From Latrodectus hesperus (taxonomy: Eukaryota > Arthropoda > Arachnida > Araneae > Theridiidae), in the NCBI GenBank assembly GCA_037975125.1, contig CM075862.1, positions 37,953,524 through 38,017,523 on the forward strand: 64,000 bases of DNA, given 5' to 3'. Each line of letters starts with the position of its first letter. Within the stretch, counting starts at the first letter, position 1. Shown one piece after another: positions 52,901 through 61,055 of the stretch. Made by a program: the position numbers and the translations under genes. Under the pieces are notes generated by a model that was not told where the DNA came from, searched no databases, and saw only the letters and a program-made list of their open reading frames with translations.

Positions 52901-55900
52901 AAGTCTGACTTCTTATAAATTTTACACCCAATCCTTATTTGAGATTCAAAACAATGCCCACTCAGTGAGAACTGAGGGTCATACCCACCATACTGGCGGG
53001 GTGGCAATATTCACATTTAATTTTTAAAAAAATGCATGTATGTCAAACCATGACATTAGATTTAAAGTCCAATTTTACTTACATTTTAGTAAAGAATATA
53101 ATTTAAAATCTTTAATAAAAATATTGTATCGATTTAATATTACAAAAGAAAAACTATATTTATATATAAGCAATTTATTATTCCAAGTATATCTAAATTG
53201 AAACTGCATATGCATATTAATATATATGTTTCTTAAATTTTTGGTTTATAAAATTCTTTTTGGCAACCAAAAGTTTTTCTATTGTAAAATTTTACGTTAT
53301 TTGTTCACAACTAAAGCATTATAAAAACTTTTCTTTTATCAGACAAAATGATTGTAACTATACACTCTTAAATAGTTAAAACTAAAATAATATAATATTG
53401 CATAAGCAATTTTCAGTTATAAATATTGTACAGCAGTTGCAAATATTGTGATCACCAAACAATATTAAATAACTTAATTCAAACATTTACATGTTGCTGT
53501 TTATTAGCTTCTCAAAATACACTTTTCACAATACAAGAGAGAATTTAATTGCAATGATTAGTTTAAATTGAATTCTAAATTACTACAAATGTTCACACTT
53601 CAGTGGGAATAAAACCCATAAGTTGTTAAAAATAAAGGCCAAAATACTAATCATTTAAATACCAATTCCTTAAGATATCTGAAATTATTCCAAATTATTC
53701 TTTTATTCAATTTATTTTTGATTAAATTAATAATATCTCCAATTATAGCAATTATGTAAAAATTATTTATATTTACAAAAATATTAAAAATCAAACTGGT
53801 ACAACAGTTGGACACACATTCCACAATTCAGAATATTTTTAATTTACTACTTTAAAAATGATAAATGTGATATAGGAAACATTAGTTGGTATGGTTTTAT
53901 GGTGCAAGGTCCAAAATTGGGCATGCTGTGCCAAAGGAAACATTAGAAGGGAAGGGAAGATACAAGAGTAATTTAACACAACTAACTAAACTATATAATT
54001 TTAAAAAAATCCAAATCATAATTTAAAATAAATGCAAAATTAAAATAATTTCATACCATATCATATTCTTCAGGATCTGCAACCATTGCCTTCATTCTAT
54101 ATCTATTGGCTTCTTTTGCTAAACGTGCAGCAAATTCTTCAGCTGTTCCAGTTTGAGAGCCATAAAAAACAACAACACTACGACCCTATGAAAAGTAAGT
54201 TAAAGTCACACAAATTATCAAAACAATATCATGTATTTTTGGTATGGTAAATATCAAAATTATGCTTAAAGCTTCCAGTTTGTTTTTCCAAATAAAGCAA
54301 ATTTTATACAAGCATATTCATGTATGGTTCAAGCCCTTTTTTAAACGTAATTTCAAATTACAAACAAAAAAGTTCTTAAAAAAATAATTGTAAATGTAAG
54401 ACAATATAGATATTAATTAGTCCCCCAGAAGGAAACAATTAAGAATAAAGATTTTATAGATGATGTAAGCATTTTAAGTATATTTAAACCATCATATATT
54501 CATCAATGTATATGAATATTTAAAAACAGTTTTGAAAAAGTTACATGAAAATTTACATAATAATCATTTTTCAAATATTTCATTTATTTGAAACATGTTA
54601 AAGTATTTTCTAACTTATTCCCATAAATCAAATATTTACATATTTAGTTCAAATTCTGACACATAATTTACCTGTAATTCTTTAAAACTGCATTAAATTA
54701 TGAATCTAAAAAATGGGCTAATTAAAATAAAATTTATTTATAATGATCAGCACTACCATAAGAAAGTATAATAGTATTGGTAACTTTCACAATTTTACAA
54801 CACTTTTTTTCATTCAAAGCTAAAAAAGAATTGAAATCTTTAGATTAAAGTATATTCTGAAATAATGCAAAGGCTGAGGAAAGTCAAACCTACAAAAAAT
54901 GACTACTGCTATCTAAGTGTTGTTGAATAAATGCTTTATACACTGTTGCGCATCAATATACTTCCCGGTACATAGTCAATAATTGAGCTCTATAGTTCTA
55001 TGGAAGCAACTGGATAGGAGTATTTGTAATTTAGAAGCAGGGTCCAAGCAGAAGACCCCACTAAATAATTGACTTTCCCACTGATAGAGATATAGTTTCA
55101 TTCGGAGACTCATTGCAACCATGACATATTTAATGCTCTCCAATCACCTTTAATAAATATGACAGATCTTCTTTTAAGTCGGTATTCAAACTCTCTACCT
55201 TCTGATATTTGGAACACCCAAACCAAACTGGCCACCAGTTGTAATGTCTCACCATCGGCACTTTCGATTTTAAGATCCTATGTTTTTTTTTTGTTTTTTT
55301 TTTTTTGATTTTCAGAGAGACTCTCGTTGTACGCGAAGCAGGCGAGAGAGATTGTCGCGAACCCATACATGGCTCCTTGTAAATTTTGTTCATTTTTTAA
55401 TTAAATGTGTATGTTTCAAAATTGGAGTCATTTATTTGTTTGTTTGTTTCATAACACAGTATTCTCTGTGCACTGTAATGTTAACACAAGAAAAGGAAAA
55501 ACTTTAACAAATGTCAATATTTTCCTAAAGTTCTTAAAAATTAATTCCTCTCTTAAAATGCAGTGATTATTTGAAATCAAAACAGAGAAAACTGTATTTC
55601 ATGAAAATTCCAAATGTGTAGAATTAAATGCTGACAAATGCAAAAATTCTTTTCAATCACTTAAAATAAAATTATCACTATTTTTACAAACTACATTCTT
55701 ATATTTTTATTTGAACAGTATGCTATCCACTACTAATTTTTTTAACACACAAGAGCTATTTAGACAAGAAGCTACAGTTTAAAATAGATTCTAAACTACT
55801 AGAGACACCAAATAAAAAATGGGATTCTAACTCCAGAACTGCTGAGTGAAACAGCAAAGCAAAAATTACTCAAATGCAGGGCTCAGTAATAATTTTATTA

Positions 55901-57202
55901 GAAACACAATTAAAAAAAGTATTTTATAAATATAATTTACAGCTTTTAATACTGATTCAGCATTGCTAACATTTTATTCTGGTTACTCTCAATTAAAAGA
56001 TTTAAAAAACTTCTGATTCAGACAGATTTTTTCATTTGTAATCAATAAACATAAAATATTTACATCTTAACTACTAAATAAACCATTTCAAATACTGATT
56101 TGAAATCATTTTAAAAATATTACAAAATATTTAAAATCACTTATGGAACTAACTTAAAGACACTAATTGAGATGCACTAATTTGTATAATCAAAGAAGTC
56201 AACATATTTGCAATGCAATAGTAATTTCTGATATTTAAATGCTCTTGCAAAAACATCTTGAATAACTTTGAAAAATACAAAATTTAAAAAATTTGCTCAG
56301 ATTTTTTAGCAATATTTAAGGACAATATATTAGATTTTAAATATTAATAGTTGCTTAAAATTAAAAAGTAAAATTCAACATCAAAGCAATAATAAAATTG
56401 ATTTAAAGACATGCTCATGAAATACAAATGAATCACATTAAATTTAAATTATGTTCACAACAAAAAGAATAGAATGGAAAATTTAATTCCAAACTTTTGC
56501 TAGATTTAAAAGTATCCTTATTTTAAAAATTTGATGTTAAGGTTGACATTGTGGAATTACCCAGCAATTCAGATATTGCAATAAATTGTATAAAATGAAA
56601 TTCATTTTTTGCTTATTTATTATAACATTATATAGTTCTAACTTCTAAACAGATGAAAACAAAAAGCATAACTATCTTATTAAGAAGTTGTTTACCCTTG
56701 TATTTATAGTTATTCCTAGTCATGAAATAGAAAATATCCTTCAAAATTAAATATTTAATTTATTATTATAAAAATAAAATTTAGCTTTTAAAATCTAATT
56801 ATTTTAAATATATTTTCACTATCTCAAATTAAGTTATTTCCATGGGTCACTAAAATGTTTACTTATTTTTTTTATCTAAAATATCAAGGATCTTGTTTTA
56901 ATAAAAGAAATCATGTTAAAAGTAATATGATTTTGATTTGATTTTTCTTTTCACAAACCTTGTATTCATTCAGTTTTATTAAAAATTTTGAAATTTGAAA
57001 ATCAAAAATACTCATTTCACATTTAAGTTTTCTTTTTTTCAAGAAGGAATTTTTTTATATCATTATGAAATTTTTCATCCAATATTTTTGTAACAACATA
57101 CAAAAGATTGTAAAATTTACTTCATATTTTGATTTTATATAGTAAAAATTTGCTATACCCATTCCATTATTTAATTTTCATAAACAAATCACACTTCTTT
57201 GT

Positions 57203-57253
<51 letters not shown>

Positions 57254-60200
57254 TATAGTATGAAACATAGGAAAACCAAAGATTATTGAAAGTATCAAAA
57301 AAAAAGAGGACAAACTGTTTAAGAAGGAAAAAACTCATTTATTCATGAAATCTTTTTAATGTTTGTTTGTACACATTAGGAAAATAGTTAAATATATAAG
57401 ACACCAAACATAATATTCTATGCATTAATTTTTTTTAAAAAAAAATCATTTTTTTGTGTTTTTTTAAGGGAAAAATAAAGTACTGAGTTTAATTTAAATG
57501 GCAAATTAAACAACCAGTCAGGAAACATCAAGAACAATTTCTAAAAAACATAAAGACTACTTGAATATAATCAATTTCACTTACAGTGGATTTCATTTTA
57601 TTGATAAAACTGGAATCTGACATAGCAAATGTATTTGGCCTGTTTTAAAGAGAAATAGAAATTAATTTAAAATCCAAAAAACAATTTTACAATGTACCAT
57701 TCATCAAATACTATAACTTTACAACATATATTAGAATACAGCTTGTATTATATATTGTATATAGGTAGTTCTATTATTAGCTGATAATATATTTTAATAT
57801 TTGCTTAAGTATTACCCAATTACATTTCTTAAATAACTGTAACATTTCTTACTTTTATCAAAATTAAATGTCACAATAAAGCTATTACATTATTTAACTA
57901 CACATTCACTCACATCAAAATAACGTAAACAGTCTTTAATTTTTATCAATACATAATATTATTAGAATTAACAAGCAAATATATGTTATTTCAACCTGTT
58001 ATATAATCTGCTAAAATTTTTAAAATTCAAATCAATTATACAAAATACATTATTTCTCTTCTAAATCTCATGAGAATTTACTTTGTCTCCACATTCATAT
58101 AAAGATGTTTTCAAGAGATAAGAAAAATTGCCTGATAGTTTTGCATGCATATTAATAGTTTTAATATGTAAGTGAAATGTTGCAATAATTTGACTGGGAT
58201 CTACAGTTTAAAAAAGGATTAAGTAAACAGGGAGAGCAGAAATCACAAAATGTTGATCAAAAGGCTTAAACACTTCACTACAAACCATTGCAAAAATGTT
58301 TAAACAACACAATTTTGATTAATTCTGAAAATCAGCAGCACCATTTCAGCAAACTATAATTGCAATCCTGATTATATTGTATTATTTAATCACACTCATC
58401 AACTTTTAATACTTCAATCCAAACTTAAAAGTATGCAGGATTTATTATCCTATAGTTTTGCTGTGTTTTGTTTATTTATCACTTTTGCAGAGGAAGGTTA
58501 AAACAGGAACTAAAGTAAAGACATAATCACAATGAAATGTTTCAAGAACAAAAAATAAATTAATATTACTGAAATTATCAATTATAAATACCGTATTTAT
58601 GCGAATCTAATGCGCATCCCCATTTTAAAACCTTAAATAATAAAAAAATTGTTTGTCGGCGAATGTAATGCACATCAATGGTATGAAGAATTCATTGAAT
58701 TTTTTTTATACAACAATGGATTTGTATATAAACTATCAATCAATGGTATGATAACTTTATTTAAATTTAAATAAAATATTTTATACATAAAGTAGTAGAA
58801 CATAGAATTAACCTATTAGGGAGTTATTGTTATGTGAAACAATCATTGTTAATTACCACTACCGTATATACGGTACCTATCGCAAAATATGAACATGAAA
58901 TAAATCGTAACATTTCTATCCAGCTAAGAGTTACTACAATCAATGATTAATAGTAAACATCTTTATTCACTAATGTTTTCATCACTGGAATCCTTGCAGC
59001 TCTCTTCGTCAGAAGCAGATTCATTTCTTCTTTCCTCATCATCATCATGGTCGTCACCCTCAGCGTTCCAGAGCACGTCATCTTCATTGCGATTCAATGA
59101 ATTTGAAAAGCAGCATTTCTTGAAAGATTTCACAATCATTGGTGCTTCGATGCTTTTCTAGGCAGCAGATGTACAATGTGCAACAATGTTCGGTGCAGTG
59201 TGCTTAATTTTTCCTGTCTGGGTCAATTCACGATTTGGCTCACAAAACCATTTTTTGTACACCGCCTGAACGTACCCCTTAAAAGGTTTATTAATACTAA
59301 CATTCAGGGCTTGTAACACAGACATCATTCCTCTAGAAATGATAACAAGATCACTGACTAAGCTGTGCATTTTTCTTTTTTACCTAGTCTATGAGGTGAT
59401 CACGAAGCATTGCTGGTGAATTGGAGAGCCCACCAGGATGGCATTCCCATACATTTTGCCCATCCGCTTCATAAACCGATCCACCCATCCACAGCTAGCC
59501 TAAAACTCTTATTTCAGTATTCCAAGAACTTCAGCCTCCTCTTTGGCTTTATTTCTTATGGTGTCACTAGACACAGGTTGCCCATTCTTCCTCCTTTAAA
59601 GTACAAATTTCAAAACTTTTTCTTCAATTTTAAGGTGTCTTCCTTTACGAGGGCCAGTGAATTTCTTTCTTCTGGCTTTAGTTGCAAAAAGTGCCAATTT
59701 CTGTTGCCGCCACTAGCGAACATTGCTCTCAGCTATGTTGAACTCTCTCCCTGCCTTTCTATTGCCATTTTTTCAGCATAAAGAATTACTTTACGTTTGA
59801 AAGTAGGGTCATATGACATTCTTCTATGTTTGCCCTCCATTTAGTGACTATGTACTCTGCAGTTTGTATCCTCTATGCAATAATGAGTCAATGATAAATG
59901 TAACGGTAAATATAGTCGAGAAATACAGATCTATTGTTACTATTTAAATTTGGTTGAAGTCATTGGCAAACTGCTGCCCTTACACTCGAATCTAATGCGC
60001 CATCAAATCTAATGTGCACCCCAATTTTGAATACTACATTTGGCCAAAAACAGTGCGCATTAGATTCGTGTAAATACCATATATCTTAACAAAAATGCAT
60101 ATTAATAAACCCCGATTTTCCCCATACATTTTAAAATCAATCTTCAGTCAAATACACATATATTATCAAAGGGATTAAAACATTGTTCACATCTATAACA

Positions 60201-61052
60201 AGCCAACACGTAGAGAAATGAGATATTAAAATTAAAAAAATGAAAAATTAATAATCTTACATCAAAATCAAATATTAGTATTTATCAATTATCCAAAATC
60301 ACATTTTTAATTTACTGTGCAGAGTACCATCTTAGTGGGAATTTTTCTGTCAAAACAAAACTTATTAATTAAAATTAATTTTATTTTGCTTACAATAGTT
60401 CTTGCTTAAAGATTGTGATCAAATGCACGAAAACAAAAAACTTATGACTAAATGAGGAATGTACAAGTGTTTGAACACATTGAGTATAAAGTTTAAAAAA
60501 TGGTTTTAAGTATACTTATATATTAATTTGACGGCAGTAAATGTTTTTTTCTACTCCTTTTCTTTTAAGGGCTCCTTTCACCCAATAAATTACAAACATT
60601 GCTTATTTTACTTAAATATTAGTAATAACACTAGTCTTCTAAAAAAGTAAGCAAAAAAATATTTTTTTATACAATTGTTTAATGGAGTATTATATTTAGC
60701 TAACTTCTTCAGAAATTTGTATACATACAAAATGTATATTAAACTGAAGTTTTTTCTTCCAAGTAAAACAATGTTTAATTTATACTTCCTTATTCACTCA
60801 AATTGTCTGAGCAATTATTAAATCTATAAAAGTAAAATTTTCTTAAATTAATAATAGTACAGAATGAATAAAAATGTTCCCATACTCGATAGAAAATGAT
60901 CGCACAGGCTCTTCCTGTTTCTTTCTATAGTAAAAAAAATAGAAAATAATAAGACTTATAATAGAAACAACCACCAAATCTAAAATTCCAAAACTTTGCT
61001 GCTCCATTAATGTTTTCACTCCCTCAACGGGTATTTCAGTTTCCACTTCCAT
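28786..61052 (-). CDS. Cpr: NADPH-cytochrome P450 reductase, 13 coding exons (whole gene)
   Basis: This diflavin enzyme of the endoplasmic reticulum passes electrons from NADPH through FAD and FMN to microsomal cytochromes P450 and other acceptors. The 13 exons join in phase to about 673 residues, normal for the family. An N-terminal hydrophobic anchor (about residues 21-42) is followed by the FMN domain ([11 protein letters not shown] at 82-92, [12 protein letters not shown] at 136-147, LGLGDDDA at 201-208), the linked FAD domain ([11 protein letters not shown] at 311-321, RYYSISSS at 451-458), the NADPH domain ([16 protein letters not shown] at 527-542, VCGDARHM at 624-631) and the C-terminal YSADVWS. 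The catalytic Ser454, Cys625 and Asp670 and the FAD-stacking Trp672 are all present. Introns run from about 0.25 to 8.1 kb and all are GT-AG. One base is missing in exon 6, so the frame breaks there as written. I see no paralogue. Family assignment is very secure; residue numbers assume the missing base is supplied. Confidence 0.97.
29770..30001 (-). CDS. Cpr: CPR coding exon 12: NADP domain
   Basis: 232 bases, residues 549-625 plus two bases. It encodes [34 protein letters not shown] and GHIYVCG. SRDQ and its downstream basic residues contact the NADPH 2'-phosphate and ribose. Cys625 is the conserved hydride-transfer cysteine. The donor is GTAAGT. Confidence 0.97.
31806..32070 (-). CDS. Cpr: CPR coding exon 11: FAD and NADPH-binding core
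   Basis: 265 bases, residues 461-548 plus one base. It contains [10 protein letters not shown] (FAD pyrophosphate contact), [13 protein letters not shown] and [18 protein letters not shown] (NADPH pyrophosphate loop). The usual GVATTYL or GVCTNWL appears here as GVTTGWL, a conservative variant. The donor is GTAAAG. Confidence 0.97.
34419..34568 (-). CDS. Cpr: CPR coding exon 10: FAD-binding RYYSISSS
   Basis: 150 bases, 50 codons, residues 411-460. It ends [19 protein letters not shown], the FAD-contact motif with the hydride-transfer serine (Ser454). The donor is GTAAGA. Confidence 0.96.
36378..36559 (-). CDS. Cpr: CPR coding exon 9: connecting domain
   Basis: 182 bases, residues 350-410. 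It encodes [20 protein letters not shown] and [20 protein letters not shown], the helical connecting domain that sets the geometry between the FMN and FAD domains. The donor is GTACTA, with the splice in phase 0. Confidence 0.96.
36814..36932 (-). CDS. Cpr: CPR coding exon 8: [11 protein letters not shown]
   Basis: 119 bases, residues 310-350. The split codon gives Arg310, then [11 protein letters not shown], a hallmark of the FAD module of diflavin reductases. The exon continues with [20 protein letters not shown]. Acceptor TCTTTCAG, donor GTATTT. Confidence 0.96.
37370..37435. repeat. Small hairpin repeat in CPR intron 7
   Basis: ATCAATACAATATTTATCT (37370-37388) is matched by AGATAAATATTGTATTGAT (37417-37435), with further partial pairing inward (CCAAATA / TATTTGG). 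A 66-bp near-palindrome, probably a tiny fold-back or MITE relic. No TSD identified. Confidence 0.7.
39043..39092 (-). mobile_element. 5'-truncated SINE insertion, copy C (50 bp)
   Basis: Only the 3' end of the SINE is present (minus strand: AATTAGCCCTCGTGTGCAAA... ending GACAAACTAACAAA). It is flanked by a 14-bp target duplication with one mismatch (ATAGTCAATTCGAG at 39029-39042, ATAGTCAAATCGAG at 39093-39106). It interrupts the LINE ORF2 just after the RT, between RFDY and the following GS. Confidence 0.85.
39166..39555 (+). mobile_element. Internally deleted mariner within the LINE
   Basis: 390 bp bordered by TA (39164-39165, 39556-39557) with the same terminal repeats as the mariner at 20629 (AGAGGGTTACTCTGAAATTT; right end reversed CGAGGGTCACTCTGAAATTT). 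It keeps the 5' part of the transposase from the ATG at 39328 ([34 protein letters not shown]), then jumps to the right end. This is a classic internal-deletion derivative of that family and cannot encode a transposase. Confidence 0.92.
41875..42843 (-). pseudogene. LINE ORF1, gag-like zinc-knuckle protein (broken)
   Basis: Starts [15 protein letters not shown] and reads for about 110 codons ([13 protein letters not shown] and [16 protein letters not shown] segments typical of LINE gag proteins). It shifts frame near 42500, then gives three zinc-knuckle-like motifs: [22 protein letters not shown] and CVNCSGEH. The last residues are MPEDSD before TAG at 41877-41875. The in-frame stop between the first Cys pair and FGH is a CGA-to-TGA-type change. 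The role in the element would be RNA binding and RNP formation. Confidence 0.85.
43305..43486 (-). mobile_element. tRNA-derived SINE, copy D (best preserved)
   Basis: 182 bp, minus strand, flanked by 10-bp repeats ACAATGAGGG (43295-43304, 43487-43496). The head is tRNA-like: GCTGGCAGCCAAATGGTTAG (box A region) and GTGGGTTCGAATCCCACC (box B), which give an RNA polymerase III promoter. The body follows (GTAGTGGTTCGGAATCCACT, GGTCTAATTAGCCCTCGTGA) and the tail is GACAAACAAACCAAACCAA. It sits in the 5' UTR of the LINE. Not a functional tRNA: the acceptor stem does not close and the body continues without a tRNA end. Confidence 0.88.
43587..45060. other. Rest of CPR intron 7 beyond the LINE
   Basis: AT-rich intronic sequence between the LINE's 5' TSD and CPR exon 7, with a short TG run near 44460. 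No other feature seen. Confidence 0.5.
45061..45174 (-). CDS. Cpr: CPR coding exon 7: FAD-domain entry
   Basis: 114 bases, residues 272-309 plus two bases. It encodes [19 protein letters not shown] and [15 protein letters not shown], conserved at the beginning of the FAD-binding module. The acceptor is ATTTTTATAG and the donor GTTTGT. The intron that follows (36933-45060) is the longest, because of the LINE inside it. Confidence 0.95.
45983..46170 (-). CDS. Cpr: CPR coding exon 6, with a one-base frameshift
   Basis: 188 bases where 189 are needed. It starts with the C that completes Asn209 and reads [10 protein letters not shown]. The next expected residues ([11 protein letters not shown], then [15 protein letters not shown] and [14 protein letters not shown]) are in a frame shifted by one. 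The break lies in plus-strand atcttcttt around 46138-46146, where one T (an A of the coding strand) appears to be missing. The alternative upstream frame meets a TGA at once, so a different splice phase does not rescue it. Both flanks are well conserved and all other exons are intact, so a sequencing or assembly indel is more likely than gene death. This exon joins the FMN and FAD domains. Donor GTGAGT. Confidence 0.93.
46737..47980 (-). mobile_element. BED/SCAND3-type hAT transposase remnant in CPR intron 5
   Basis: The plus-strand left end CAGGGATAGTGAACC at 46737 is a typical hAT terminus. The minus strand encodes, with frameshifts, the C-terminal half of the transposase family that also gave GTF2IRD2- and SCAND3-like genes. 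[20 protein letters not shown] opens at 47976 and [20 protein letters not shown] lies in the same segment. Further on come [20 protein letters not shown] and the hAT dimerisation stretch [19 protein letters not shown]. The N-terminal BED finger and the right terminus are missing or unrecognised. Dead. Confidence 0.75.
48457..49791 (+). mobile_element. piggyBac-like element
   Basis: 1335 bp between two TTAA targets (48453-48456, 49792-49795). The ends are CTCTTTGCAGTTCAATG and, reversed, CCCTTTCAGGCGCACTACCC, as in piggyBac families. From about 49210 one frame reads [20 protein letters not shown] and then an acidic serine-rich stretch ([17 protein letters not shown]), the usual N-terminus of a piggyBac transposase. 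The catalytic DDD domain is absent, so the copy is non-autonomous. Confidence 0.75.
49796..49842 (-). mobile_element. hAT-type terminus next to the piggyBac-like element
   Basis: Read on the minus strand from 49842, CAGGGTTTGCGCAACTACTGG then GAAACTCCTTAAATTTC is a hAT-like end. Related words (AATTCCTTGAAATTCGTGAA, CTCCTGGAATTTTGAC) continue on the far side of the piggyBac copy at about 48400-48452. The piggyBac-like element therefore seems to have jumped into an older hAT copy, whose other end I could not find. Confidence 0.5.
49843..51223. other. CPR intron 5 between the transposons and exon 5
   Basis: AT-rich intronic sequence; nothing recognised. Confidence 0.5.
51224..51348 (-). CDS. 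Cpr: CPR coding exon 5: end of the FMN domain core
   Basis: 125 bases, residues 168-208 plus two bases of codon 209. It encodes [16 protein letters not shown] and ELGLGDDDA, the third FMN loop (with the second FMN-stacking tyrosine) and the acidic stretch facing P450 partners. The donor GTAATT leaves AA, which exon 6 completes to Asn209. Confidence 0.96.
52218..52367 (-). CDS. Cpr: CPR coding exon 4: FMN-binding [12 protein letters not shown]
   Basis: 150 bases, 50 codons, residues 118-167. It contains [19 protein letters not shown], the second FMN-contact loop with the stacking tyrosine. The donor is GTATGA, with the splice in phase 0. Confidence 0.96.
52762..53022. mobile_element. Possible solo LTR in CPR intron 3
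   Basis: A block less AT-rich than its flanks that, read on the minus strand, starts TGTGAATATTGCCACCCCGC, contains CCTGTAATAAATCCC (poly(A)-signal-like) and ends near ACACCAGATAG. The layout resembles an LTR, but no target duplication could be assigned and no internal retroelement sequence is present. Confidence 0.35.
53505..53669 (-). mobile_element. tRNA-derived SINE, copy E (old)
   Basis: On the minus strand CTTATGGGTTTTATTCCCAC (decayed box B arm), GTAGTAATTTAGAATTCAAT and TTTAAACTAATC align in order with the SINE at 43305-43486. Heavily diverged, with no visible TSD. Confidence 0.6.
53886..53934 (-). mobile_element. 49-bp LINE-tail micro-insertion
   Basis: Minus strand: TTGGCACAGCATGCCCAATT then TTGGACCTTGCACCATAAAA. 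This matches the 3' UTR end of the LINE at 37565 (GGTGCAGAAATGTCCAATGT, TGGATCTTGCATCAGTAAAC). A perfect 12-bp target duplication AGGAAACATTAG (53874-53885, 53935-53946) flanks it. An extremely 5'-truncated copy of the same or a sister LINE family. Confidence 0.85.
54057..54185 (-). CDS. Cpr: CPR coding exon 3: FMN phosphate-binding loop
   Basis: 129 bases, 43 whole codons, residues 75-117. It begins [19 protein letters not shown], the beta-strand and phosphate loop of the flavodoxin-like FMN domain, and ends VADPEEYDM. The acceptor is TTTTCATAG and the donor GTATGA. Confidence 0.96.
54944..55456. mobile_element. Possible solo LTR in CPR intron 2
   Basis: A less AT-rich block starting TGTTGCGCATCAATATACTT and ending GTTTCATAACA, with TG...CA ends. 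It includes GAGCTCTATAGTTC and, near the right end, TTTTTTAATTAAATGTG. Size and composition suit a retroelement LTR, but target repeats are not clean (ACAC versus CAGT). A T-rich run at 55280-55308 interrupts it. Confidence 0.35.
55735..55884 (-). mobile_element. tRNA-derived SINE, copy F (old)
   Basis: On the minus strand GGAGTTAGAATCCCATTTTT (box B arm), GTAGTTTAGAATCTATTTTA, AACTGTAGCTTC and AAATAGCTCTTGTGTG match the SINE body in order, with the head decayed. Confidence 0.7.
55885..57584. other. CPR intron 2, exon 2-proximal part
   Basis: AT-rich intronic sequence with the (AT)n tract at 57205-57250. Nothing else recognised. Confidence 0.5.
57205..57250. repeat. (AT)n microsatellite
   Basis: 46 bases of pure AT repeat; likely length-polymorphic. 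Confidence 0.95.
57585..57639 (-). CDS. Cpr: CPR coding exon 2
   Basis: A 55-base exon between acceptor AAAACAG and donor GTAAGT. It completes Glu56 and encodes [18 protein letters not shown], the linker between the membrane anchor and the FMN domain. It is too short to stand out by ORF length. It is recognised because it joins exons 1 and 3 in phase and by its similarity to linkers in other arthropod reductases. Confidence 0.92.
58591..60079 (-). mobile_element. Tigger/pogo-like transposon with deleted catalytic core, CPR intron 1
   Basis: 1489 bp between TA dinucleotides. The inverted ends are CCGTATTTATGCGAATCTAA and, reversed, TGGTATTTACACGAATCTAA. The minus-strand ORF (near-continuous, a few stops) starts at about 59820 ([20 protein letters not shown]), then [20 protein letters not shown] and [19 protein letters not shown], the CENP-B-type DNA-binding region. 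After [20 protein letters not shown] it jumps to the end of the DDE domain ([38 protein letters not shown]). It finishes with an acidic tail ([20 protein letters not shown]). The catalytic DDE block is missing, so it cannot transpose on its own. Confidence 0.88.
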
Positions 61053-61055
61053 TAT
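60886..61055 (-). CDS. Cpr: CPR coding exon 1: ER membrane anchor
   Basis: The exon opens just after an acceptor (TTTATTTATAG), with only three UTR bases before the ATG at 61052, so at least one non-coding 5' exon must lie upstream. It encodes residues 1-55 plus two bases of codon 56. An acidic lumenal N-terminus is followed by a hydrophobic helix ([19 protein letters not shown]) and a stop-transfer YYRKKQ. That is the expected anchor placing the flavin domains in the cytosol. The donor GTATGG lies at 60885-60880. Reading through the donor gives a spurious 69-residue ORF. Confidence 0.93.

Noticed and set aside
58943..59781. Plus-strand ORFs, including a serine-rich one
   Set aside because: They are antisense shadows of the acidic tail and DNA-binding region of the Tigger-like transposase on the minus strand.
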